Positions 18,528 to 27,998 of a stretch of 64,000 bases of DNA are shown here, piece after piece (position 1 is the stretch's first letter; the number at the start of each line of letters is the position of its first letter). The DNA lies in NCBI GenBank assembly GCA_963830485.1, contig CAWHNE010000026.1, positions 74,146 through 138,145 of the forward strand, read 5' to 3'. The notes under the pieces were generated by a model. It searched no databases. It was not told the DNA's origin and was given only the letters and a program-made list of their open reading frames with translations. A program made the translations under genes and the position numbers. This stretch comes from CAIWHR01 sp963830485 (GTDB taxonomy: Bacteria > Pseudomonadota > Gammaproteobacteria > Burkholderiales > Casimicrobiaceae).

Positions 18528-19524
18528 ATGACCGCATTTCTGCAAGCGCGCCGACTTGCCGCGCGCATCCTCGCCACCCTCACGCTTTGCTGCCCTGGCG
18601 CTGCCTGCCTGGGCGCAGCTCGAGATCAAGTTCGGCCACGTCGGCGAGCCGGGGTCGCTGTTCGCCGCATCGGCCGACGAGTTCGCTAAGCGAGCGAACG
18701 CGAAGCTCGGCAACAAGGCGAAGGTCGTCGTGTTCGGGTCGAGCCAGCTCGGCGGCGACAAGGAACTGCTGCAGAAGCTGAAGCTCGGCACCGTCGACAT
18801 CGCGCTGCCGTCGACCGTGATGTCGTCCGAGGCGGATCTCTTCGGCGTGTTCGAGATGCCGTACCTGGTCAAGGACCGCGCGCACATGGGCCGCATCGAG
18901 AAGGAGGTGTTCTGGTCGAAGCTCGCGCCAGAGGCCGAGAAGAAGGGCCTGAAGGTGATCGCCGTCTGGGAAAACGGCTACCGGCACATCACGAACTCGA
19001 AGCGCCCGATCAACACGCCGGCCGACCTGCAGGGAATCAAGCTGCGCGTGCCCGAGGGCAAGTGGCGCGTGAAGATGTTCCAGGCCTACGGCGCGAACCC
19101 GTCGCCGATGAAGTTCTCCGAAGTGTTCACCGCGCTGCAGACCGGCGTGATGGACGGTCAGGAGAATCCGTTCACGCAGATCTACAGCGCGAAGTTCCAG
19201 GAGGTGCAGAAGTTCCTGTCGCTGACCGGTCACGTCTACACGCCGGCCTACGTGACCGTCGGCGCCAAGAAGTGGGAGACGCTGCCGCCCGACGTGCGCA
19301 AGATCCTCGAAGACACCGCGAAGGAGACGCAGGCCTTCGTCTACGAGAAAGCCGCGAAGGACGACGACGAGCTGCTCGGCAAGATCAAGGCAGCGGGGGT
19401 CGCGGTGAACACGCCGAACAAGGACGCGTTCGTCGCCGCCTCCAAGCCCGTGTACGAGGAGTTCGCGAAGGAAGTCGCCGGCTCGAAGGAAGTGATCGAC
19501 CGCGCGATCGCGCTCGGCAAGTAG
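18528..19524 (+). CDS. dctP: TRAP transporter substrate-binding protein DctP (frameshift)
   Basis: The periplasmic binding protein of a TRAP transporter, about 330 residues. The signal peptide runs from ATG 18528 (a good GGAGG lies just upstream) to ALPAWAQ. One indel near 18582 lies inside the signal. The mature protein has the DctP features FGHVGEPGSLFAASADEFAK, SSQLGGDKELLQKL, the arginine-containing GIKLRVPEGKWR and GVMDGQENPF. It is followed after three bases by the small permease. TRAP systems import carboxylates using the sodium gradient. The ligand is unknown; a hydroxy or keto acid would fit the two genes upstream. Confidence 0.88.
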
Positions 19525-19527
19525 GAG

Positions 19528-20031
19528 ATGACTTTCCGGTCGTTCCGCCGGGGATACGAACGGTTCCTCGAGTGGATCTGCATCGCGCTCATGGCCGCGC
19601 TCGCCGCCGAGGTGACGGCGGGCGTGGTCTTCCGCTACTCGGGCCATTCCCTCGTCTGGTATGACGAGGTCGCCACCATCCTCCTCGCCTGGGTGACGTT
19701 CTACGGCTCGGCGCTGGCGGTCCTCAAGCACGCGCACATGGGCGTGCCCGAGATCGTGAGGATGCTGCCGCCCGGGCCGCGGGTCGCCGCCGCCGTCCTC
19801 GCGCAGCTGTGCACGCTGGCCTTCTTCGTGCTGCTCGCCTGGGTGGGCTATTCGATCCTCGACGTCCTTGCGACGGACCGGCTCGTTTCGCTGCCGCAGG
19901 TCTCGGTGGCTTACGCGATCTCGGCGATCCCGATCAGCGCCGTCCTGTTCGTGGTGGGCCAGCTGCTGGTGTTTCCCGAGGTGCTGCGCGAGGCGCGCGG
20001 CGAAGCGAGGCGCGCGGAGGAGTCCGAATGA
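19528..20031 (+). CDS. dctQ: TRAP transporter small permease DctQ
   Basis: A 167-residue four-helix membrane subunit. Hydrophobic segments lie near residues 15-35, 48-68 (WYDEVATILLAWVTFYGSAL, the family signature), 88-110 and 125-145. It is intact, starts three bases after dctP and overlaps dctM by four bases (ATGA at 20028-20031). It pairs with the large permease to form the membrane complex. Confidence 0.9.
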   Translation: MTFRSFRRGYERFLEWICIALMAALAAEVTAGVVFRYSGHSLVWYDEVATILLAWVTFYGSALAVLKHAHMGVPEIVRMLPPGPRVAAAVLAQLCTLAFFVLLAWVGYSILDVLATDRLVSLPQVSVAYAISAIPISAVLFVVGQLLVFPEVLREARGEARRAEESE

Positions 20032-21314
20032 TCGGCTTCCTCGTCCTTGTCTGCGTGGTCGTGCTGGTGCTGATCAACGTTCCGATCGCCGTGGCGCTTT
20101 GCATCGCGTCGGTCGCGGCGATGCTCGCGACGCCAGGGTGTCGCGAGCCTGCCCAACGTGCCGCTCGCGCTCTACCAGGGCGCGACCAGCTTTCCGCTGA
20201 TCGCGATCCCGCTGTTCATCCTCGCCGCCGCGATCATGAACACCTCGGGGATCTCGCACCGGCTGATCGACTTCTGCCAGGCGCTCGTCGGCTGGATGAG
20301 GGGCGCGCTCGCCCAGGTGAACGTGCTGAGCCACATGTTCTTCGCGGAGATCTCGGGCTCGGCCGTCGCCGGCGTGGCCGCCACCGCGTCGATCATCATG
20401 CCCGCCATGAAGAAGCGCGGCTACCCGGGCCCCTTCACGGCCGCGGTGACCTCCTCCACGGCCACGCTGGCGATCATCATCCCGCCGTCGATCCCGATGA
20501 TCCTCTACGCGGTCATGGCGGGCACTTCGGTGGTGCAGATGTTCGTCGCGGGCATCGTGCCCGGCCTCCTCGCGGCATTCGGCTTCATGGGCCTGTGCTA
20601 CTGGTACGCGGTCCGGTACAACTGGCCGGTCGAGGAGATCTTCCAGTGGGGCAAGCTCTGGCGCGCCTTCAAGGAGGCGTTCTGGGCGCTCACGCTGCCG
20701 ATCATCATCCTCGGCGGCATCTTCGGCGGCGTGGTCACGGCGACCGAAGGCGCGGCGCTCGCCGTCGTCGCGGCTCTCTTGGTGGGCGGGCTGGTCTATC
20801 GCGAGCTCGACTGGGCGCGGCTGCGCGAGGCGATCATCGACGGCGACGGTGCAGACCGGCACCGTGATGCTGCTGGTCGCCGCCTCGGCCCTGCTCGGCC
20901 TCTACCTCACGGAGGTGCAGCTTCCGCAACGCATCGCGGCGGCGATGCTCTCCATCACGAGCGAGAAGTGGGCCATTCTCGCGATCCTCAATGTCTTCTT
21001 CCTCATCATCGGGATGTTCCTGCACTCGGCGGCCGCCATCGTCCTGGTGGTGCCGATCGTGATGCCGGCGGTGACCGCGGCGGGGATCGATCCGATCCAT
21101 TTCGGCGTGATCGTGACGCTCAACCTCGCCATCGGCCAGCAGACGCCGCCCGTGGCGAGCGTCCTGCTGCTCACCTGCTCGATCGCGAAGGAGAGCGTCT
21201 GGGACGTGACCAAGGCGAACATCCCGTTCATCGGCGTGCTCCTGGCGACACTTGCTGCTGATCACCTACGTGCCGGTCGTCACGCTGGGTCTGGTGGACC
21301 TGTTCTACCAGTAG
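20028..21314 (+). CDS. dctM: TRAP transporter large permease DctM (frameshifts)
   Basis: The large transport subunit, about 425 residues with some twelve membrane spans. Recognisable stretches are VPLALYQGATSFPLIAIPLF, AEISGSAVAGVAATASIIMP, IIIPPSIPMILYAVMAGTSV and LNLAIGQQTPPVASVLLLTC. Three breaks, near 20142, 20848 and 21248, each behave like one extra base; the last leaves the end LLLITYVPVVTLGLVDLFYQ in another frame. The next gene starts four bases after the stop. Its completeness apart from these points argues for a working transporter in the organism. Confidence 0.88.
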
Positions 21315-21317
21315 TCG

Positions 21318-22099
21318 ATGGCCGAAACCATCTTCGTCGAACGCGACGGACCGATCGCGACCGTCGTCCTCAACCGGCCGGCGAAGCTCAACGCGCTCAC
21401 GCAAGACGATGTGGCGCGAGCTGGGCGCGGCGGTCGACGCGCTCTCGGCCGACGACGACGTGCGCTGCATCATCGTCCGCGGCGCCGGCGAGAAGGCGTT
21501 CTCGCCCGGCAACGACATCGGCGAGTTCGCGACCGAGCGCGCGAACAAGGCGCAGGCGATCGCCTACGGCGCGGTGATGCACGACACGGCACGCGCGCTC
21601 GCCAGCCTGCCGCCATCCGCTCGTCGCGCAGATCCACGGCATCTGCGTCGGCGGCGGGCTCGAGATCGCCGCGCTCTGCGACCTGCGGATCTGCGGTGCG
21701 TCGAGCCGGTTCGGCGCGCCGATCAAGAACCTCGGGCTCGTGATGGCCTACGCCGAGATGGCGCCGCTCGTCGCGCTCGTCGGGCGCGCGGTGGCGCTCG
21801 AATTGCTGCTCGAGGGCCGCATCCTCGACGCCGCCGAGGCGAAGGAGAAGGGTCTCGTCACGCGCGTGGTGCCCGACGCCGAGGTCGCCGCCGAGGCGCG
21901 CGCGACCGCGCAGCGCATCGCGGACGGCGCGCCGCTCGTCGCGCGATGGCACAAGAAGTTCGCGCGCCGACTCGCGGACCCGCGACCGCTCTCGGCCGCG
22001 GAAGAGGACGAGTGCTTCGACTGCTTCGACACCGAGGACTTCCGCATCGGCTACGCGGCGTTCCTCGCGAAGACGAAGCCCGAGTTCCGCGGCAAATGA
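21318..22099 (+). CDS. enoyl-CoA hydratase/isomerase family protein (frameshifts)
   Basis: A crotonase-fold protein of about 260 residues: a start with FVERDGPIATVVLNRPAKLNAL, the oxyanion-hole segment AFSPGNDIGEF, HGICVGGGLEIAALCDLRI, and a C-terminal part with ALELLLEGRILDAAEAKEKGLV. Indels near 21413 and 21620 interrupt the reading. The stop overlaps the CoA-transferase start (ATGA, 22096-22099), so the two are translated together. The pair probably handles a CoA-activated acid delivered by the TRAP system; the exact acyl-CoA is unknown. Confidence 0.85.
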
Positions 22100-23338
22100 A
22101 CGCCGACGCGCGCGCGGCGCCCGGCGCGCCGCATCCCGGACCGCTCGCGGGCATGCGCGTGCTCGAGCTCGCGCAGATCATGGCCGGGCCGACCTGCGGC
22201 GCGCTGCTCGCGGACCTGGGCGCCGACGTGATCAAGGTCGAGAAGCTGCCCGGCGGCGACGACGCGCGCGGCTACCGCGAGCCGCGCGTCAACGGCGTCT
22301 CGGCGCCGTTCCTGATGCTGAACCGCAACAAGCGCGGCCTCGCGCTCGATCTCAAGCGGCCCGAGGGCCGCGCGATCCTGCTGCGGCTCGTCCGGCACGC
22401 CGACGTGCTGATCGAGAACTATCGGCGCGGAACGATGGAGAAGCTCGGGCTCGGCTACGACGTGCTGGCCGTCGAGAATCCCGCGCTCATCTATTGCGCG
22501 ATCACCGGCTACGGTCGCGACGGCCCGTACGCCGACAAGGGCGGCTTCGACCTGATCGCGCAGGCGTTCGCCGGGCTGATGGCGATCACCGGCGAGCCCG
22601 GCCGGCCGCCCGCGAAGACGGGCAATCCCGTGTCCGACATCAACGCCGGCATCCTGGCCGCGGTCGGCATCCTCGCCGCATGGGCGCACCGGTTGCGCAC
22701 CGGACGCGGGCAGATCGTCGACACCTCGCTCATGGAAGCGGCGCTGCAGCAGACGTACTGGCACGCGGCCAGCTACTTCGCGACGGGCGAGTCGCCGGGC
22801 CCGCTCGGGTCCGCGCACATCCTCACGGCGCCGTACCAGGCGTTCACCGCGAGCGACGGCTGGATCGTCATCGGCGGCGCGAACCAGGCGAACTGGGAGC
22901 GTATCGCCGACGTGCTCGGCCATCCCGAGTGGCGCGACGATCCGCGCTTCGCGACGAACACGGCGCGGATGGAGAACCTCCCCGCGCTCGTCGCGGCGAT
23001 GAACGCGGTGCTCGTGCGCAAGTCACGCGCCGAATGGCTCGCCGCTGCTCGACGCGGCCGGCGTGCCGGCCGGCCCCGTTCACTCGCTGGGCGAGGCGCT
23101 GACGCATCCGCAGACGCTCGCGCGCGGCATGGTCGTCGATCTCGATCATCCTGACGCGGGTCACACGAAAGCGCTCGGCTGCCCGATCCATCTCTCGGAT
23201 TCGCCCGCGCGGGTCGACCGGCCGGCGCCCCGGCTGGGCGAGCACACGCGCGAACTGCTGCGCGAATGCGGCTACGTCGACGACGAGATCGAGGCGTTCA
23301 TTGCCGCGGGCATCGTAGCGGCCGCGGAGACGGTTTGA
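22096..23338 (+). CDS. CaiB/BaiF-type CoA transferase (frameshift)
   Basis: A class III CoA transferase of about 413 residues. It begins with GMRVLELAQIMAGPTCGALL. The aspartate expected as the catalytic acyl carrier is in GNPVSDINAGILAAVG, and the GRGQIVDTSLMEAALQQ helix follows. One indel near 23042 shifts the C-terminal part, which continues as AAGVPAGPVHSLGEALTHPQ. It would move CoA between two organic acids, charging the substrate that the preceding enoyl-CoA hydratase uses. It is the last gene of the TRAP-associated operon. Confidence 0.87.
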
Positions 23339-23725
23339 TTGTCCACCGCTATGCGAGCGCGACCGATGCGTCGGTCGCGGCGGCGTTCAATCCGGGCTGG
23401 GTCAGATTCGACGTCACCGCGCGGGTGCCGCAGTGGTCGGGGGCGGTTGCCACCAAGTTCGGCTGGCGAGTGAAGCAGACAACGAGTGGTTCCAACTACA
23501 AGCAGCTCGCAACGAACGCGTGCACCACCGACCCCAGGCTAAGACCGAAACTGTCGGCCACCTTTAGTGAACAGCGCGTCGCTCGCTAGGTCTAGGTAAG
23601 CGGCCTCCGAAGGCCCCCCGAAAGGGGGCCAACGGCGGAGTTGAACCGCCGAAACAAAAAATACCCTCCGCCAAAAAAGGGCCATAATGCAGGCGCCATC
23701 GGGGGGTGGCGGCTAGGGGGTCCGA
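23339..23725. other. intergenic region with hairpins and a tRNA-like stretch
   Basis: No gene is seen. The first 250 bases have no clear features. At 23612-23630 a perfect hairpin GGCCCCC...GGGGGCC with a short GAAA-containing loop may end transcription of the preceding operon, although no T-run follows. Just after it is a stretch resembling the 3' part of tRNA-Phe (23627-23662). An AGGGGG ribosome binding site precedes the GTG of the next gene. Confidence 0.5.
23627..23662 (-). other. tRNA-Phe 3'-end-like remnant (possible attachment site)
   Basis: Read on the minus strand, this stretch gives a T-arm (stem GGCGG/CCGCC, seven-base loop TTCAACT) followed by GTTGGCC. The tRNA-Phe at 27856-27931 has GGTGG/CCGCC, TTCAATT and CTTGGCC. 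29 of 36 aligned bases agree with 27860-27895, in the same orientation. The T-stem remains fully paired. It looks like a decayed duplicate of the tRNA 3' end, as left when an element integrates into a tRNA gene. Chance similarity is not excluded. Confidence 0.45.
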
Positions 23726-26290
23726 GTGCCAAAACCGGCTCGGAAAGATTCGGCCACGGCGAAGCTTCGCCTTCCCGACGCGGTCAAGACCGCCGCGCCG
23801 GCGCTGACCGGCATTCTTGCGCGTCCCCGACTCGAGGCGCGACTGGCGCAAATCGCGGCCCCGGCCAAATGGCTCGTCGCGCCATCGGGGACCGGAAAGT
23901 CGACGCTGGTCGCGAGCTATGCCCGCGGTACCGGGCGCACCGTGGTCTGGTATCGGCTCGACCCGCGCGACGACGACCCGGCGTATTTCTACGACCAGCT
24001 CGGGTCGACGCTCGCCGCGGCCATCCGAAAGTTGCCTCGGCTTCCGCGTTTCGCGGCGGAGGACCGCGAACGCGAGGGCCAATTCGCGGAGCGCTTTGCC
24101 GCGGCAGTCCACTCGGCGTGCGGCAAACCGTTGATCCTCGTCTTCGACGATGCGCACAAGGTTCGCGACCCGGCACGGTACGACTCTCTCGCGCGACTCG
24201 TCGCGGTCGCCGACGCGCGGCTGGAGCTCGTGTTCATCGGCACGGAAACGGCGCCGCCGGCCTTCTTCGACGCGATCGCCGCGCGCCGCCTCGCGTTGTG
24301 CAACGACCTGCGGCTCGAATTCGAACCCGGCGAATGCGTTGCATTGGCGGCAGGGCTTGAGGCTCGCCCACCCTGACGGCCATGCACTTTCCGCGCTGAC
24401 CGGCGGCCACGCCGCTGCACTCGTGCTCGCCTGCGAGCTGCTGCGCGGCACTGCCGCTTCTCCGGTGGACGGCCATTCCGTCGTCGACCAGATCCACCTC
24501 CACCTGCTCGACCGGATGCTCGACGCCGCACCGGCGCCCCGGCGCGATCTGCTCGAGCGGACGGCCTTCGCGCCACACATCACGCCTGCGCTGGCGATCG
24601 AATTGGCGGGTGAGGAAGCGGCGGCGGAGCTGGAGCCGCTCGCCGCCCGCGGGCTGCTGCGAAGGATCGCGAGCGACGGCGGGCCGATCTACGAGGCGCA
24701 CGGCCTCGTCCGGCGCGGAATGCAGACGCTGTTGCGCAAGCGGCGCGGCGACACAGAAGCGCAGCAGATTGCACTCGCCACGGCGGCCGCGCTTGAGCGC
24801 CACGGTGCGCACGAGGATGCATTCGCGCTCCTGATCGAGTGCGGTGCCCTCGAGGCGGCGGCACCGGTTCTCGAGACGCTCGCCGAGCGCTACGCGAGAA
24901 ACGGTCAGGCCGCCCTTCTCTCCCGCTCGCTCGCGCAGCTTCCGGCGAGCGTGGCGGGTCACAATCCATGGCTGTGCTTCTGGGCGGGTCAGGCGCTCTT
25001 GGGCGTGGACGAGGAGGCGGCTCGGGGCTGGTTCGAGCGGAGCTACGTCGGATTCGAGACGCGCGAACGATCGCGACGGCATGCGCCTCGCTGCGGCGTG
25101 CGTCGTCACGGCGTTCGGCCTCGAGTATGGCGACATCCGGTCGATGGACGAATGGATGGAACGGCATTCCCGCGCCGGCGGTGATGAGGCTGTCCCCGCC
25201 GGCTGTGCCCATGAAGCCTCGCTTTGCCTTGGCGTGATGTGCACGGCGATTGCGCGCGGTGCGTTTCCTCCGGGGTTCGATACCGAGGCGCTGGTCGCCC
25301 GGCTTGATCGTGCTCATCGACGATCCGTCGGCGTGGTTGACGCCTGACCAGCCGATCGAGGCCGCACGGCTGCTGATCGACCATCGGCGCATCTTCGGGA
25401 CGAACGAGCAGGCGCAGGCGGTGGTCATCGCGACGCGCGCCCAGGCGGAACCCGAAACCACAAGCGCCCTGCAACGCGGCCGCTACTGGATCAGCGCAGC
25501 CCTGGCCTATTTCGAGGACGGCCTGCACGTCCCGGCAGCGGATTTTCTCGCGCGCGCCAGACGCCTCGTCGATGAGACAGGGTCGCGTCGCCTGGCTTTC
25601 GAGCTCGGCATGGCCGAGGTCAACTCCGCGTTGAAGCGCAACGACCTCGACGCGGCGGCCGCTCGATTGTCCGACCTGGAAGCCATTGCCGATCGGAGCG
25701 CCGCCGGCGCAGCGCGCCGAGCACGCGCGACTTCACCGCACGCGTGCTGCTCCTCCAGGGCCTCGCAAGGGAAGGTCTGCGATGGGCGGAGGATGCGCTC
25801 AAGACCGCCGCGCTTGCCGGCTATACGGGCGGCCACGCGCGCGCGTTCCAGATCGAATGCATCTACGCGCTGGCGGCGAATCGGCGCTACCCGGACGCGA
25901 TTTCTCTCAACGAAAGTCTCAGTCAGGGGTTGGACGGAACGCAGCGCGATGTCGGACTTGCGCTCGACGCGTGCCTACGATATCTCGCGGACGGCGGCCA
26001 GGACGTCAATTTGCTGCGCCGGGCCTTCGCGCACGCCGCGAATTCGGGGTTCGTCAACATGCTCGCGCGGGCACGAGACGCGATCGCCCGCCTGTGCGAA
26101 CGCGCGCTGGCGAACGATATCGAGCCCGACTTCGTGCGTCGCCTGATTGCCGTTCAGCAACTGGATCCGCCCGAGGACGCGGGACCCTCGTGGCCCTGGC
26201 CGGTGCGGATCCGCACGCTGGGCAGCTTCGAACTGGAAATCCGCGGTGAGCGCTACACGCCAGCGCACAAGACGCAGGACAAGCCGCTCG
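23726..26290 (+). CDS. MalT-like ATPase/TPR transcriptional regulator, 3' end lost (frameshifts)
   Basis: A large signal-transduction ATPase of about 855 residues. GTG 23726 follows an AGGGGG site. Residues 45-65 contain a Walker A motif in LVAPSGTGKSTL and about residue 140 a Walker B in PLILVFDDAH. A long helical-repeat region follows. Near the end PVRIRTLGSFELEIRGERY and HKTQDKPLEL look like the beginning of a SARP/BTAD-type DNA-binding region, after which recognisable sequence stops at about 26290. Indels lie near 24360, 25080, 25305 and 25730. The missing end cannot be explained by an indel: the sequence beyond belongs to a different, opposing reading. The protein is therefore probably truncated, perhaps a dead gene. 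Confidence 0.7.
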
Positions 26291-26420
26291 AATTGCCGCC
26301 GGGGTGGATGAGGAAGACGCTACCGAACAGGAGCAGCCGCGCGACGCATCCACCCAGCTTGTGCAGGACCACACGGCGCCAATCAGTCGAACCGTTGGGA
26401 ATTTCGAACCAGGATTTCAT
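26253..26420 (-). pseudogene. start of a small unknown gene cut at a breakpoint
   Basis: Behind the left structured leader, ATG 26420 opens a reading MKSWFEIPNGSTDWRRVVLH continuing with a hydrophobic stretch (ARLLLFGSVFLI). It runs into the truncated regulator at about 26290, where its own character ends, and stops at 26253. A good GGAGAGA site precedes the start. Both this reading and the opposing regulator lose their ends at the same place, so I read the site as a deletion or rearrangement junction. Its product is unknown. Confidence 0.4.
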
Positions 26421-26511
26421 GGCTTCTCTCCTCTGCAAGCTCGGCAACGCGCCGAGATCGGAGAGAGCGTGACGGGACGGCCCCCACGGAATGCCCACGG
26501 ATTCGATTCAT
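26418..26511 (-). ncRNA. structured 5' leader, left copy
   Basis: The minus-strand leader of the small ORF at 26420. It folds into an outer stem TCTCTCC (26466-26460) with GGAGAGA (26431-26425), which is the ribosome binding site. An inner stem CTCGGC (26456-26451) pairs with GCCGAG (26445-26440) around the loop GCGTT. A further GC hairpin lies on its 5' side (CCGTGGGGGCCGTCCC region). It matches the right copy over about 90 bases in inverted orientation, and stem bases change together. No known riboswitch class was recognised. Confidence 0.55.
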
Positions 26512-26682
26512 TCCCGTCGTGATGATCCCGGTGCCTCCAAGATTGTGTTCAGCGCCGGCTATCGGTGCCTGTCGTGTTCAAAGAACTCGCGTGCCGCACT
26601 TCGTGGGCGACGGACCGATTGGTCGGCCGATTGCAGCGGCTCGGCGGTGACGATCGTTACCCGAATCCCGTCGCAACGGCGA

Positions 26683-26774
26683 TGAATCGAATCCGTGGGC
26701 ATTCCGTGGGGACCGTCCCCGCAGCCTCTCTCCAACCCGGCACGTTGCCGGGCTTACAGAGGAGAGAGGACATG
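26683..26774 (+). ncRNA. structured 5' leader, right copy
   Basis: The plus-strand counterpart of the left leader. Outer stem CCTCTCTCC (26725-26733) pairs with GGAGAGAGG (26761-26769), covering the ribosome binding site of ATG 26772. Inner stem CCCGGCA (26736-26742) pairs with TGCCGGG (26746-26752). A 5' hairpin GGGGA-CCG-TCCCC lies at about 26709-26720. The inner stem differs from the left copy at several bases while staying paired, which supports an RNA structure. It probably controls translation by hiding the Shine-Dalgarno site. Confidence 0.58.
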
Positions 26775-26892
26775 AACCCACGCATCCTGCATCTCGACAA
26801 GCACGTCACGGCGCGTCCCGTCCAACCGGACGTCTGCCGTCGCCTCCCCCGCGCCGATGCCCGAAGGGCTCGCCCGTCGCTCGAATGGCGCG

Positions 26893-27621
26893 ATGAGAAG
26901 CCTTCTCGCGCTCGCCTTCATGGCGACGGCGGCGCACGCGCAGGTGGACATTTCACACGCGCCGTATTCGTATGCGAACGGCGTCCTCGCTGCGCCCAAT
27001 TACTTCTCGTTCGTCGGGACCGTTCCGGCCGGAAAGGAATTCAACGTCCACCGGCTCGACGCGTACTCGGTCACGCTCGGCGCGGGCAGCCAATCGAAGG
27101 TTGCCGATAGCTTCACCATCGTCAACGCCGGCTCCGCACCGTCGTCCGCCGCCTACGGCGACATCCACGCCATCATCAACGATGGGGCGGGATTGGCGAA
27201 TGCCGACTACCGGCGCGTGCACTGCGATTCCCCGTCCACCGGCTACTGCATCGCGAGGAAGACGGCGGCACGCGGGAATCCGAACTCGCCGCCGTGGGGC
27301 ATGTGGCTGTCGCAGGAGAATGTCGGTCCGTACCTGCAGGCGGTGCGCTGGGTTTCCGCCGACAATCCGCCCGCCGGAACCACCTACGCGATTCCGCGCA
27401 TCGACGTGATCAGCAACGACGTGGACGTTACCGCGGCTGTCGTGCAGTGGAACGTGAGCCCCAAGACCACGGGCGACTACTTGCGCATCCTCAAGCCGCC
27501 CCCGGTGTACTCGGGTAGCGGGTACGCGTTCAGGCTGACCAAGGATGGCACCATCTTCATCGGCGACCTTTCGCTCGACCAATACATCGACGCGAGAATC
27601 CGCACGGCGCTCGGGCGTTGA
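26893..27621 (+). CDS. secreted protein of unknown function
   Basis: A 242-residue protein. ATG 26893 gives a clean signal peptide (MRSLLALAFMATAAHAQ). The mature part has no family I can name. It is rich in Gly, Ala and Asn, has two cysteines in CDSPSTGYCIARK and ends KDGTIFIGDLSLDQYIDARI, a style common in phage or surface structural proteins. The structured leader ends at ATG 26772, which opens another frame (MNPRILHLDKHVTARPV). A single indel near 26850 would join that start to this protein, giving an N-terminal extension, so the true start is uncertain. It stands alone between the regulator remnant and tRNA-Phe. Confidence 0.6.
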   Translation: MRSLLALAFMATAAHAQVDISHAPYSYANGVLAAPNYFSFVGTVPAGKEFNVHRLDAYSVTLGAGSQSKVADSFTIVNAGSAPSSAAYGDIHAIINDGAGLANADYRRVHCDSPSTGYCIARKTAARGNPNSPPWGMWLSQENVGPYLQAVRWVSADNPPAGTTYAIPRIDVISNDVDVTAAVVQWNVSPKTTGDYLRILKPPPVYSGSGYAFRLTKDGTIFIGDLSLDQYIDARIRTALGR

Positions 27622-27703
27622 GTATCTCGTTCCTTGGGCGGGCCAAGTTGGGTGCTTCAGCGCCAGGAGGTGGTCAGTGAAGCAACGAAGGGCCGATGCG
27701 ATT

Positions 27704-27737
27704 GCGCACCCGACTACTACGCTGTAGCCGGGTGCGC
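27704..27737. terminator. hairpin, possible terminator
   Basis: A perfect nine-base stem GCGCACCCG/CGGGTGCGC with an inner CTAC/GTAG pairing lies 80 bases after the stop of the secreted protein gene. No T-run follows, so it may be a transcript-end stabiliser rather than an intrinsic terminator. Confidence 0.4.
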
Positions 27738-27855
27738 GCCCTGATTCAGAGGTTGCAGATGCTGCAGAGGCGGAGGGACTGGACGTTCACTGTCCCATCC
27801 GTGTCCCAGGCTAGTGGGACGACAACGGAATCTGCTTCCATCCCGTTGAATACAT

Positions 27856-27931
<76 letters not shown>

Positions 27932-27998
27932 AAGCCGCGAATTATATCAAAATGCCGCGCGTTCCTGCTGACCCCTGCGGCCCGCTCGAGCTGGGCGC

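Noticed and set aside
20028..21314. Programmed frameshifting in dctM and other enzyme genes
   Set aside because: Breaks occur at many unrelated sites without shared slippery sequences or stimulatory structures, and in families that never use frameshifting. Sequence error is simpler.
26683..26774. A third c-di-GMP riboswitch in the island leader
   Set aside because: The class I core (GGCAAACC, GACGCAAAGCC) is absent and the fold is different.
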